From Streptomyces spinoverrucosus (GTDB lineage: Bacteria; Actinomycetota; Actinomycetes; Streptomycetales; Streptomycetaceae), in the NCBI RefSeq assembly GCF_006539505.1, contig NZ_BJND01000004.1:124001-188000 (forward strand): 64,000 nucleotides of DNA, written 5' to 3'. The notes under the pieces are model-generated. The model was not told the origin of the DNA. It ran no database searches and was given only the letters and a program-made list of their open reading frames with translations. Below, piece after piece: positions 47,426-56,143 of the stretch; the stretch's first letter is position 1; the number at the start of each line of letters is the position of its first letter. The position numbers and the translations under genes were made by a program.

Positions 47426-50400
47426 CTAGCTCCGCCGCAGCCGCAGCGTCACCAGCTCGAAGGGACGCAGGCGTACGGTGATCCGCTCGCCGTCGACCAC
47501 CGGCGCGGCGGCCTCCGGCAGCGGGCGTTCCAGCAGGTCGGTGACCGTGACGCCGGTGACCTCGAAGCCCGCGGTGAGCCTGGCCCGGGCCCGGCCGCCG
47601 TGGGCCTCGTGGCAGCGGACGACCACGTCGCCGCTGCCGTCGTCGGCCAGCTTGACGGCCGTGATCACCACCGCGTCCTGGTCGACCGTGACAAGCGGTA
47701 CGACGTCCTGAGCGCCGGTGATCAGACGCTCGGGCAGGTTGATCCGCCAGCCCTCCCGCACCGCGTCGCCGATGCTCGCGCCGACCACAAGGGCGTGCCG
47801 GAAGCGGTGGACGCCCTGGTCGGTCTCGGGGTCCGGGAAGCGCAGGGCGCGCAGGAGGGAGACGCGGACCGTGGTGGTCGTACCACCGTCTCCGTCGGTG
47901 CGGACGGTGCGGGTCACGTCGTGGCCGTACGTCGAGTCGTTGACGACGGCGACACCCCAGCCCGGCTCCTCCACATGCACGAAGCGGTGGTTGCAGGCCT
48001 CGAACTTGGCCGCCTCCCAGGAGGTGTTGGTATGGGTGGGCCGGTGGAAGTGCCCGAACTGTGTCTCCGAGGCGTACCGTTCGGCGTGCACGTCGAGCGG
48101 GAAGGCGAGCTTGAGGAACTTCTCCGTCTCGTGCCAGTCGACTTCCGTGTCCAGCACCAGCCGCCGCTCCCCCGGCGGCAGCGACAGCACCTGAGTGACG
48201 CGTGACGCGCCGAACGACCGTACGACCCGCACCGACGCGCCGTCCTCGCCCGCGGTGATCTCGTCCAAGTCGGTCAGGTTCGTGACGGTGTTGCGGTAGA
48301 ACTCGTCGACGTCCCAGGCGTCCCACATGTTGGGGAAGTCGGGGTGGAGCTGGAGGAGGCCCGCGACCCGGCCCGGGGCAATGGTCTCGCGGTCGGCCTC
48401 GACGTCGTACACGGAGACGACGAGACCCCGGTCGTCGATGGCGACCCGCAGCAGGCCGTTGTCCAGGACGTAGCCGCCCTCCCCGCGAGGGCGAACCGGC
48501 GCCGCCCCCTCCACGACCGGAGCACCGGCACCGCCCGCCGGGATACCCCGCCTGCTGTGCGGCGCGGCGTTGAAGACCAGCTCCCGCGCCCCCTCCCCCG
48601 CCAGCGCGCGCTGGGCCGCGTCGATGATCGCGTTCAGCTCGCCCGCGAGCCGCTCGTAGGTCGCGCGTGCCTCGCGGTGCACCCAGGCGATGGACGAGCC
48701 GGGCAGGATGTCGTGGAACTGGTGCAGCAGCACCGTCTTCCAGATGCGGTCCAGTTCCTCGTACGGATAAGAGAATCCGGCGCGAACGGCGGCCGTGGCG
48801 GCCCACAACTCTGCCTCGTGCAGCAGGTGTTCGCTGCGCCGGTTGCCCTGCTTGGTCTTGGCCTGGCTGGTGAGGGTGGCGCGGTGGAGTTCGAGGTAGA
48901 GCTCGCCGACCCACACGGGCGGATGGGGGTACTCGGCCTCGGCCTTGGCGAAGAAGGCCGCCGGGGTCTCCCAGGTGACCGTCGGGGAGCCTTCGAGGTC
49001 GCGCAGCCGGGCCGCCCGGGCGACCATCTCGCGGGTGGTGCCGCCGCCTCCGTCACCCCAGCCGGAGGGGGCGAGGGAGTGGCGGGCGTGGCCCTTGTCC
49101 CTGAAGTTGCGGGCGGCGTGGGCGAGTTCGGCGCCCTTCATGGAGCAGTTGTAGGTGTCGACGGGCGGGAAGTGGGTGAAGATCCGGGTGCCGTCGATAC
49201 CTTCCCAGGTGAAGGTGTGATGCGGGAACTTGTTCGTGCGGGACCAGGAGATCTTCTGCGTCAGCAGGTGCTTCGAGCCCGCCGCCTTGATGATCTGCGG
49301 CAGCCCGGCGGCGAAGCCGAAGGTGTCGGGCAGCCAGGCCTCCTCGTTCTCGATGCCGAACTCGTCGAGGAAGAACCGCTTGCCGTGTACGAACTGCCGG
49401 GCCATCGCCTCCGAGCCGGGCATATTGGTGTCCGACTCCACCCACATCCCGCCGGCGGGCACGAACCGGCCGTCCGCCACCGCCTTCTTCACCCGGGCCC
49501 ACACCTCGGGCCGGTGCTCCTTGACCCATGCCCACTGCTGCGCCTGCGACATGGCGAACACGAAGTCCGGCTCGTCGTCCAGCAGGGCGGTCATGTTGGC
49601 GGTGGTGCGGGCCACCTTGCGCACGGTCTCGCGCAGCGGCCACAGCCACGCCGAGTCGATATGCGCGTGGCCGACGGCGCTGACGCGGTGGGCGGAGGGT
49701 GAGGCCGGGGAGGCCAGTACGCCGGTGAGGCGGGAACGGGCCTCGGCCGCTGTCCCGTTGACGTCCTGGAGATCGATCCCGTCCAGCGCCCGCTCCACGG
49801 CCCGCAGGATCTCCCAGCGGCGGGCACTGTCGACGGACAGCTCGGCCATCAGCTCGCCGAGCACCTCCAGGTCGATCACCAGCTGCCAGACCGTCTCGTC
49901 GAAGACGGCCAGGTCCATGCGGGTGAGGGTGTACTGCGGCTCGCTGCCCGCGGTCTCCTTGTCGCCCAGCTCGGTCGGCCGGAAGGGGTGGTGGCCGAGG
50001 ATGACCGGATTGGACGCGGCCTCGATGTGCAGCCGCACCTCCTCCCCGCCCTCGACGGGTGCGCCGATGCGCACCCACTGATTGCGCGGGTTCAGGCCCT
50101 TCACCGGCGTGCCGTCGGGCCGGTAGACCAGGCCCTCGCACTGGAAGCCGGGCATGTTCTCGTCGAACCCGAGGTCGAGCAGCGCCTCGACGGTCTTCCC
50201 GGCCCACGCCTCGGGGACGGTGCCGGTGACACGGAACCAGCTCGTACCCCAGGGTGCGCCCCACCTGGCGCCCACCTCGATGGGCTCGGTCTCGGCAGCG
50301 AGCCCCTCGGCGACCGGCACGGGCTCACCGGGGGCGTGCCACACCGCCACGTCCAGCGGCACGGACTCGGGGTACACGGCGGGTCGGACGCGTTCTTCGA

Positions 50401-50446
50401 GGACTCGCCTGAGGCGGGCCTCGACAAGGCTGCGGTCGTCATGCAT
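47426..50446 (-). CDS. Alpha-mannosidase, glycoside hydrolase family 38
   Basis: 1006 residues. The N-terminal part (about 90-200) is the domain that precedes the catalytic fold in MngB/YbgG-like enzymes. VGHAHIDSAWLWPLRET supplies zinc His and Asp. GGMWVESDTNMPGSEAMARQFV holds the nucleophile Asp. The SHARP-like QKISWSRTNKFPHHTF and LHQFHDILPGSSI (zinc His) complete the site. No signal peptide is seen, so it acts in the cytoplasm on imported mannosides. ATG at 50446 was chosen for the MHDDRSLVEARL start. Neighbouring fucose genes suggest joint use of glycan sugars. Confidence 0.93.
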   Translation of the reverse strand: MHDDRSLVEARLRRVLEERVRPAVYPESVPLDVAVWHAPGEPVPVAEGLAAETEPIEVGARWGAPWGTSWFRVTGTVPEAWAGKTVEALLDLGFDENMPGFQCEGLVYRPDGTPVKGLNPRNQWVRIGAPVEGGEEVRLHIEAASNPVILGHHPFRPTELGDKETAGSEPQYTLTRMDLAVFDETVWQLVIDLEVLGELMAELSVDSARRWEILRAVERALDGIDLQDVNGTAAEARSRLTGVLASPASPSAHRVSAVGHAHIDSAWLWPLRETVRKVARTTANMTALLDDEPDFVFAMSQAQQWAWVKEHRPEVWARVKKAVADGRFVPAGGMWVESDTNMPGSEAMARQFVHGKRFFLDEFGIENEEAWLPDTFGFAAGLPQIIKAAGSKHLLTQKISWSRTNKFPHHTFTWEGIDGTRIFTHFPPVDTYNCSMKGAELAHAARNFRDKGHARHSLAPSGWGDGGGGTTREMVARAARLRDLEGSPTVTWETPAAFFAKAEAEYPHPPVWVGELYLELHRATLTSQAKTKQGNRRSEHLLHEAELWAATAAVRAGFSYPYEELDRIWKTVLLHQFHDILPGSSIAWVHREARATYERLAGELNAIIDAAQRALAGEGARELVFNAAPHSRRGIPAGGAGAPVVEGAAPVRPRGEGGYVLDNGLLRVAIDDRGLVVSVYDVEADRETIAPGRVAGLLQLHPDFPNMWDAWDVDEFYRNTVTNLTDLDEITAGEDGASVRVVRSFGASRVTQVLSLPPGERRLVLDTEVDWHETEKFLKLAFPLDVHAERYASETQFGHFHRPTHTNTSWEAAKFEACNHRFVHVEEPGWGVAVVNDSTYGHDVTRTVRTDGDGGTTTTVRVSLLRALRFPDPETDQGVHRFRHALVVGASIGDAVREGWRINLPERLITGAQDVVPLVTVDQDAVVITAVKLADDGSGDVVVRCHEAHGGRARARLTAGFEVTGVTVTDLLERPLPEAAAPVVDGERITVRLRPFELVTLRLRRS

Positions 50447-50606
50447 GCGGGGCGCTCCGTGGGTCGTCGGGATCCGACGAGAGGTACAGCTTTCCTGCGG
50501 CACGCGGTTCGAACCGTCCCCGCGCCGACCTCTCGACGCGGCACCTGTCGTCCGGGCAGAGTTCTTCCCACGTACTCACCAGTAGCCCCCATGCCGAGGA
50601 GCGCCC

Positions 50607-51950
50607 GTGACCAACTGGGTCGGACGGACCGCCGTCGAGATCGCCGCCGCCGTGCAGGAGAAGCGGGTCACGCCGCGGGAGGTGGTGGCGGCGCATCTGG
50701 CGCGGATCGAGCGGCTGGACGGACGGGTCGGGGCGTTCCGTGCCGTCCGGGCCGAGCGGGCGCTAGCCGAGGCCGACGAAGTGGGGTCGCGGGCCGACCT
50801 GGCCGAACTGCCGCTCGCGGGCGTGCCCGTGGCCGTCAAGGACAATCTGGCCGTGCGGGGCGAGAGCATGCGGATCGGCTCGGCCGCGACGCCGGACGTG
50901 CCCGCCGAGCAGGACCATGTCACCGTCGCCCGGCTGCGCGCCGCCGGTGCGGTCGTGGTGGGGCTGACCAACGTGCCGGAGCTGTGTGTGTTCGGTACGA
51001 CCGAGGGGGTGCACGGCACCGCCCGCAACCCGTGGGACACCACGCGTACGGCGGGCGGTTCGTCCGGCGGCAGCGCGGCCGCCGTGGCGGCGGGCATGGT
51101 GCCGATCGCCCTCGGCAACGACGGGATGGGCTCGCTGCGCATACCGGCGGCCAACTGCGGTGTCGTCACCATCAAGCCGGGCCGCGGGGTGGTCCCGGCC
51201 GGTATCGGCGACGGCGACTGGTTCGGCATGTCGGAGAACGGTCCGCTGGCGACGACCGTTGAGGACGCCCGGCTGCTGCTGTCCGTCCTGGCCGACGGTG
51301 AGCTCGTACGGCAGGACGCGCCCGCCACTCGCAGGGTCGCCGTCTCCCTGCGCAGCCCCATCGCCGGCGTCACCATAGGGAAGCCGTATACGGCCGCCGC
51401 CCGTGAGGCCGCCGGGCTGCTCATCAAGGCCGGTCACCACGTGCGGCGCGCCGACCCGCCGTATCCGGCGACGCTGAGCTTCACGTCCCTGGCCCACTGG
51501 ACGGCGGGTACGTGCGTCGACGCCCAGGGGCTGGACGTGCGGCTGCTGGCCCGGCGCACGCGCGTCCACGCGGCCGTCGGGCGGCGGTTCGTGCGGACCG
51601 TGCGCGTCGGCACGGGCCGGGAGGAACTGCGGCGGCGCCTCGAACCGTTCTTCGCCGAGTACGACGTGCTGCTCACGCCCGCGCTGGCGCGCCGCTCGCC
51701 CAAGGCCGGGCCCTGGCACGAGCGGGGCTGGCTGCGCAATGTGGCCGCCAACACCAACTACTCCCCGATGACTCCCCCGTGGAACCTCACCGGCTGGCCC
51801 GCGATGGCCGTGCCGTTCGGCACCCTGCCGTCGGGCGCCCCCTGCGCCGTACAGCTGGTGGGGCGACCCGGATCGGAGGCGGAACTGCTGGAGCTGGCGG
51901 GCCAGTTGGAGACCGCGCACCCTTGGCGGCGGACGGCGCCGCTGGACTAG
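50607..51950 (+). CDS. Amidase-signature enzyme
   Basis: 447 residues. Catalytic Lys78 (VAVKDNLAV), the GGSSGGS loop (residues 150-156, cis-Ser) and nucleophile Ser in NDGMGSLRIPA (S176) form the Ser-cisSer-Lys triad. The substrate is unknown; GatA is excluded by length, context and the divergent C-terminal half. A GTG start. The stop shares CTAG with the convergent GNAT stop. Confidence 0.9.
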   Translation: MTNWVGRTAVEIAAAVQEKRVTPREVVAAHLARIERLDGRVGAFRAVRAERALAEADEVGSRADLAELPLAGVPVAVKDNLAVRGESMRIGSAATPDVPAEQDHVTVARLRAAGAVVVGLTNVPELCVFGTTEGVHGTARNPWDTTRTAGGSSGGSAAAVAAGMVPIALGNDGMGSLRIPAANCGVVTIKPGRGVVPAGIGDGDWFGMSENGPLATTVEDARLLLSVLADGELVRQDAPATRRVAVSLRSPIAGVTIGKPYTAAAREAAGLLIKAGHHVRRADPPYPATLSFTSLAHWTAGTCVDAQGLDVRLLARRTRVHAAVGRRFVRTVRVGTGREELRRRLEPFFAEYDVLLTPALARRSPKAGPWHERGWLRNVAANTNYSPMTPPWNLTGWPAMAVPFGTLPSGAPCAVQLVGRPGSEAELLELAGQLETAHPWRRTAPLD

Positions 51951-52429
51951 AGGGTCTTGTGCATGATGTGCAGGCCCACTCTGCCGTGCTGGGGGTGCTC
52001 GAAGGCGTCCGGGACCGTGCCCAGGATCGTGAAACCGAGGGACGTCCACAGCTGTACGGCCGGGTTGGTCTCGACGACCGCGTTGAACACCATGGCCCGG
52101 TAGCCGTGTGCCTTGGCCTCGGTCAGCATGTGCTCGGCGAGGGCCCGGCCGATGCCGCGGCCCGCCTGCTCGGGGTCGACCATGAAACCGGCGTTGGCGA
52201 TCCGGGCGGCGGGGCCGCCGTAGTTGGGGGTGAGGTAGGCGGAGCCGATGACGGTTCCGTCGTCGTCCTGGGCGACGTACACGCGCTTGGCCGGGCTCAT
52301 CCACAGGTCGCGGGCTGCGTCCTCGGTGGTGTCCGGATCCCACGTGTAGGTCTCGGCGGCGGCGACGATGCGGTGCCAGAACGGCCAGATGTGCGGCCAG
52401 TCGTCGGCCGTTGCTTCCCTGATCAGCAT
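51947..52429 (-). CDS. GNAT-family N-acetyltransferase
   Basis: 160 residues. The acetyl-CoA motif reads AGFMVDPEQAGRGIGRALAEHML (Q/R-x2-G-x-G/A), followed by VETNPAVQLWTSLGF. Phosphinothricin-acetyltransferase-like N-terminus (IREATADDWPHIWPFWHRIV). The substrate cannot be assigned. Confidence 0.88.
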   Translation of the reverse strand: MLIREATADDWPHIWPFWHRIVAAAETYTWDPDTTEDAARDLWMSPAKRVYVAQDDDGTVIGSAYLTPNYGGPAARIANAGFMVDPEQAGRGIGRALAEHMLTEAKAHGYRAMVFNAVVETNPAVQLWTSLGFTILGTVPDAFEHPQHGRVGLHIMHKTL

Positions 52430-52483
52430 GGGCGTGAGTGTCGCACGCCCATGCGGTCGGCGATCGCGAAGGGCTCCTGCCGG

Positions 52484-52657
52484 TCAGTCCACGCTGGGCA
52501 GGATGTGCGGCTCGGCGAGGTCGTCCTCGTAGCCCGCCAGGCGGATCGGGGCGGACCGGGCCCACACATCGAGGCTCCCGATCTCGCCGGGCCGGCGGCC
52601 CGCGCGCTCCGTGCGTTCCTTGGGGCGCTGTTCGCGATTCGTCTTCTCCGGTGTCAC
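52484..52657 (-). CDS. Small protein of unknown function (57 residues)
   Basis: The GTG start at 52657 has AAGGAG seven bases upstream, an excellent ribosome site. The protein has a charged, Glu/Arg/Lys-rich N-terminal half (TPEKTNREQRPKERTERAGR), then a neutral, ordered-looking C-terminal half (SLDVWARSAPIRLAGYED followed by DLAEPHILPSVD). There is no signal peptide, Cys or membrane segment. I cannot name the family. Its compact C-terminus and isolation (no neighbour within 470 bp upstream) make it a stand-alone gene. Confidence 0.65.
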   Translation of the reverse strand: MTPEKTNREQRPKERTERAGRRPGEIGSLDVWARSAPIRLAGYEDDLAEPHILPSVD

Positions 52658-53131
52658 CGCGCACTCCTTATGTGTCGGGTCACCCTCTGGGGCGCGCCGG
52701 CGGCCTGCGATCCGCTCCCCGACGCCCGTTCGGGTCTGACATGTTGCTGTTGGACGCGGTGGCGTCGGTAACTCGCATGAGAGCAGGCCGTTGTGCACCG
52801 GCTTGTCCCGGGACGGACGGTGGGTGTGGGTAGGGACCCGTTGTTGCTGTCCGTCTCGACCAGATTAACCAAATGAGCGGGGGTCCGCTCGATGGGGCTG
52901 AAAACTATGGGTAACGATCACGAGTCGCCCCGTGCTCGATCAGGCGAATTTTCCTGCCATTTGTAACGAAATGGACGCATAGTGACTCACCCGACCGGCC
53001 TACCCGGGCGAACACGCCCGCGACCGACGGCTGTCGTGGCGTCACGCAGTTCAAGTCCCGTTGGCCGATTCGCAAGCCCGCCATGATCTGCTGACGTACG
53101 GCAACGGCTTGTCCGGCGGGAGGACTGACGC
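52658..53131. other. Divergent intergenic region, 474 bp
   Basis: It separates the small protein gene from the HD gene. A lower-GC segment at about 52860-52985 (AACCAAATG, AAAACTATGGGTAACG, CATTTGTAACGAAATGG) probably holds promoters. A 32-codon frame at 52680-52778 lacks a ribosome site and was not accepted. Confidence 0.5.
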
Positions 53132-53674
53132 ATGGAGCTGCGCAGTGTCGAAGAGCTGATGGATCTGCTGTACGCCTGCCGTGGCGCCTGGGACACCCCG
53201 GACGGCAGCGGCGACCCGGTCGACCTGCACGACCACGCGCTGCAGACGGCCGCACTGCTGCGCCGAAGTCGCCCCGCCGACAAGGAACTCCAGGTGGCGG
53301 GCCTGGTGCACGACATCGGACATCTGCTGCGGCCCGGCGACGACGCGGGGCACGCGGACCTCGCGGCGGACGCGGTCCGGTCCCTGCTCGGCGAACGGGT
53401 CGCCCGTCTCGTACGACTGCATGTGGCGGCCAAGCGCTATCTGGCCGCCGTCTCTCCCGAGCGCGGCCTGACCCCGACCCGCCAGGGCGGTCCGATGAGC
53501 CCGGCCGAGGCGGCCGCGTTCGCACGGGACCCACTCGCCGAGGACGCCGTGACCCTGCGCCAGGCCGCCGACGCGGGCAAGGTCATCGGCCTCGACGCCG
53601 GGGTACTGGAGGACTGGCGCACGGTCCTGGAACTGGTCGCGACCCGACACTCACGACTCGGCGCCGTCGACTGA
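53132..53674 (+). CDS. HD-domain phosphohydrolase-like protein
   Basis: 180 residues. Metal ligands are predicted at His33/His35 (DLHDHALQTAALL), H60-D61 (GLVHDIGHLL) and Asp downstream. Size and motif order resemble the PhnZ/MIOX-like small HD oxygenase-hydrolase group (gamma-butyrobetaine or phosphonate degradation types). No phosphonate genes are near, so the role is open. ATG preceded by GGGAGGA. Confidence 0.82.
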   Translation: MELRSVEELMDLLYACRGAWDTPDGSGDPVDLHDHALQTAALLRRSRPADKELQVAGLVHDIGHLLRPGDDAGHADLAADAVRSLLGERVARLVRLHVAAKRYLAAVSPERGLTPTRQGGPMSPAEAAAFARDPLAEDAVTLRQAADAGKVIGLDAGVLEDWRTVLELVATRHSRLGAVD

Positions 53675-53764
53675 TCGGGGGGCCGATGGCGGCCCCGGGT
53701 CCCTCGGCTGGTCGAAGCGGTCGGGGCGCGGGCGGGGGCGAAGCGGCCGACGGCCCACAGCCAG

Positions 53765-54249
53765 GGCAGCCGACCTGGAGCCTTCGGCTGACGGCAGCCA
53801 CGGGAGGCGGGTCAGAGCCACCAGCCGACCGCAACGACCGGCAACCGACCCGAAGCCGTCGGCTGATGGCAGCCACCGGGAGCGGGGCAAACCGCCAACC
53901 CACCACAACGACCGGCAGCCGATCCGGAGCCCTCGGCTGATCGCAACCCTCGGCAGCCAGCCCAAAGCCTCGACCGCTCCGCGCCGGCGGCAGCCAACGC
54001 GGAGCCTTCAGCCGATCGCAGCCACCGGCATCCAGCCAGCCGACCGCAATCACCGGCGGCCCACCCGGCACGCTCGGCTGACCACAGCCACCGGCAGCCG
54101 ACCCGAAGCCGTCGCCCGATCACAGCCACCGGCAGCCGACCCGAAGCCGTCGCCCGATCACAGCCAACTGGAGCCAACGCGGAGCCTTCGGCCGATCGCA
54201 GCCACCGGCAGCCGGCCCCAAGCCGTCGGCCGATCGCAGCCCCGGCAGA
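53765..54249. repeat. Degenerate 38-bp tandem repeat array, about 12 units
   Basis: Units follow GGCAGCCGACCCGAAGCCG plus TCGSCYGATCRCAGCCACC. Two neighbouring copies (from 54093 and 54131) are identical over 35 bases, and others diverge. Because 38 is not a multiple of three, the frame rotates, so the long open frames on either strand here are not protein repeats. The array fills most of the gap between the HD gene and the small membrane protein. The function is unknown. Confidence 0.85.
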
Positions 54250-54360
54250 CAGGCGCGCTCGGTGGCCTGGTGGGATCATGGGGGTGGTGCCTGTCGGTTG
54301 GCGTGGCTCGGCAGTCGGGTCGGGGCGCTTCCGCAGGTTGCCGTGAAGAAGGTGGCACAC

Positions 54361-54534
54361 ATGAGCGACACCACGCCGCCCCCGCGCCCCCGGCGCACCC
54401 CGGATCTCGGGGGCCTGTCCCGAACCGTCCTGTACTTCGCCCTGGCCGTGAGCGCTCTGCTGTTCGGCGTGGCCGCGCTGCTCATGGGCATCGCCTGGAT
54501 GGACCTCGTCGAGAACGCCCGTCAGAGCTGGTGA
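54361..54534 (+). CDS. Small membrane protein (57 residues)
   Basis: ATG at 54361 follows GAAGGTGG by six bases. The basic, Pro-rich head (MSDTTPPPRPRRTPDLGG) is followed by one membrane helix (VLYFALAVSALLFGVAALLMGIAW) and a short tail. Orientation is probably N-in. It is unrecognised and convergent with the zinc-ribbon SDR. Confidence 0.72.
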   Translation: MSDTTPPPRPRRTPDLGGLSRTVLYFALAVSALLFGVAALLMGIAWMDLVENARQSW

Positions 54535-54541
54535 GCGCGGC

Positions 54542-56035
54542 TCACCACTTGCCGGGTGCGTAGTCCTTCAGGAAGACGCCGTACAGGTCCTCGCCCGCCT
54601 CGCCGCGCACGATCGGGTCGTAGACGCGGGCCGCGCCGTCGACCAGGTCGAGCGGGGCGTGGAAGCCCGCCTCGGCGAGGCGCAGCTTGTCGTAGTGGGG
54701 ACGCTCGTCGGTGATCCAGCCGGTGTCGACCGAGGTCATCAGGATGCCGTCGGTCTGGAACATCTCCTGCGCGCTGGTCCGTGTGACCATGTTCATCGCG
54801 GCCTTGGCGGCGTTGGTGTTCGGATGGCCCGCGCCCTTGTAGCCGCGGCCGAAGACACCCTCCATCGCCGAGACGTTCACGACGTACGCGCGTCCGCTCT
54901 GCGCCCTCTTCGCGGCGTCGCCCATGACCGACCGGAGCTTGCTGATCAGGATGAACGGCGCCGTGTAGTTGCACAGCTGGGTCTCGAGGAGCTCCACCGG
55001 GGAGATCTGCTCGATGGTCTGCACCCAGGTGTTGCTCTCAACAACGTCGGGGACCAGGCCGCCCGCGTCGATGGCGGTGCCGTCGAGGTGCCGCGCGACG
55101 CTGGCGTTGCCCGCGACCAGGGCGAGGTCGGCGACCTGCTGCGCGTCGAGGCCGGAGATCCCGGCGGGCAGCGCGGCCAGACCGTCCACCGCGCCGGAGC
55201 CGAAGGCGCCGATCACGTGGTGGGCGGGCAGCTCACCGGCCGGCAGCGGGGCACTCTCACCCTCCACCAGGGCGGCGTACGCGGAGGGCAGGCGGCGCAC
55301 GGTCTGCGTCGCGTTGTTGATGAGGATGTCGAGGGGCCCCGCCTCGGCGACCTGGTCGGCGAGAGCCACGGCCTGCGCCGGGTCGCGCAGGTCGATGCCG
55401 ACGATCTCCAGGCGGTGCATCCAGTCCGCCGAGTCGTCCATGGCCTTGAAGCGGCGGATGGCGTCCTTCGGGAAGCGCGTGGTGATGGTCGTGTGCGCGC
55501 CGTCGCGCAGCAGCCGCAGCGCGATGTACATGCCGATCTTGGCGCGGCCGCCGGTGAGCAGCGCGCGCTTGCCGGTGAGGTCGGCGCGCGCGTCGCGCTT
55601 GGCCCGGTTCAGGCGGGCGCAGTCGGGACAGAGCTGGTGGTAGAAGTAGTCGACCTCGACGTACCGGGTCTTGCAGGTGTAGCAGGAGCGCGGGCGCTGG
55701 AGTATCCCCGCGATCTTGCCCTCCTCCGTGCGCGACGACGGCAGCAGGCCCTCCGTCTCGTCGTCGATGCGCTCGGCGGACCCGGTCGCCGTGGCCTCCG
55801 TGACCGCCTTGTCGTGCGCGGTCTTGGCGGCCCGGCGCTCCTGGCGGCGGCGCTGCTTGACGGTGCGGTAGATGTTCGAGGTGGCCCGACGTACCAGGAT
55901 CGCGTCGGGGTGATCGACGTCCAGCTTGTCGAGCTCCTCCAGCACGCTCAGGCAGACGGCGAGCCGTTCCGGGTCGATGCCGGGCCCGTACACCACCTCG
56001 TCCGTGGTCGCCGAGCTGTCCTCTGTCACCGTCAT
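54542..56035 (-). CDS. Short-chain dehydrogenase with N-terminal zinc ribbon
   Basis: 497 residues. About residues 1-100 are charged and helical. A zinc ribbon with C-x2-C pairs (SCYTCKTR and LCPDC, about 118-140) follows. An SDR domain then runs from about 155 (RALLTGGRAKIGMYIALRLL, DILINNATQT) and ends GRGYKGAGHPNTNAAKAAMNMVTRTSAQ, where Tyr of the usual YxxxK is not in the canonical place (N-x3-K). The altered catalytic motif makes the reaction doubtful; a nucleotide-binding or regulatory role is possible. It is conserved in style with other actinobacterial SDR fusions. Confidence 0.78.
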   Translation of the reverse strand: MTVTEDSSATTDEVVYGPGIDPERLAVCLSVLEELDKLDVDHPDAILVRRATSNIYRTVKQRRRQERRAAKTAHDKAVTEATATGSAERIDDETEGLLPSSRTEEGKIAGILQRPRSCYTCKTRYVEVDYFYHQLCPDCARLNRAKRDARADLTGKRALLTGGRAKIGMYIALRLLRDGAHTTITTRFPKDAIRRFKAMDDSADWMHRLEIVGIDLRDPAQAVALADQVAEAGPLDILINNATQTVRRLPSAYAALVEGESAPLPAGELPAHHVIGAFGSGAVDGLAALPAGISGLDAQQVADLALVAGNASVARHLDGTAIDAGGLVPDVVESNTWVQTIEQISPVELLETQLCNYTAPFILISKLRSVMGDAAKRAQSGRAYVVNVSAMEGVFGRGYKGAGHPNTNAAKAAMNMVTRTSAQEMFQTDGILMTSVDTGWITDERPHYDKLRLAEAGFHAPLDLVDGAARVYDPIVRGEAGEDLYGVFLKDYAPGKW

Positions 56036-56143
56036 CGCCGCTGCCGTTCCCTGAATCTCTGCCCTCGCGGCGCTGAAGGTCGCGTCCGCATTCGAACGGC
56101 AGATTTTACGGAGCGCCGGGCCGCACCACCAAACCCGTCATGA

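Noticed and set aside
50495-50530. GGTTCGAACC near the end of the mannosidase upstream region, reminiscent of a tRNA T-arm
   Set aside because: No acceptor, D or anticodon stems can be drawn around it, so it is not a tRNA, and no att-like copy is seen.
52680-52778. 32-codon open frame on the minus strand upstream of the small protein gene
   Set aside because: No ribosome site, unremarkable sequence and no sign of a leader-peptide motif such as Cys or regulatory amino-acid runs.
53765-54249. CRISPR-like repeat array
   Set aside because: Units run without separating unique spacers, are degenerate, and no cas genes are present.
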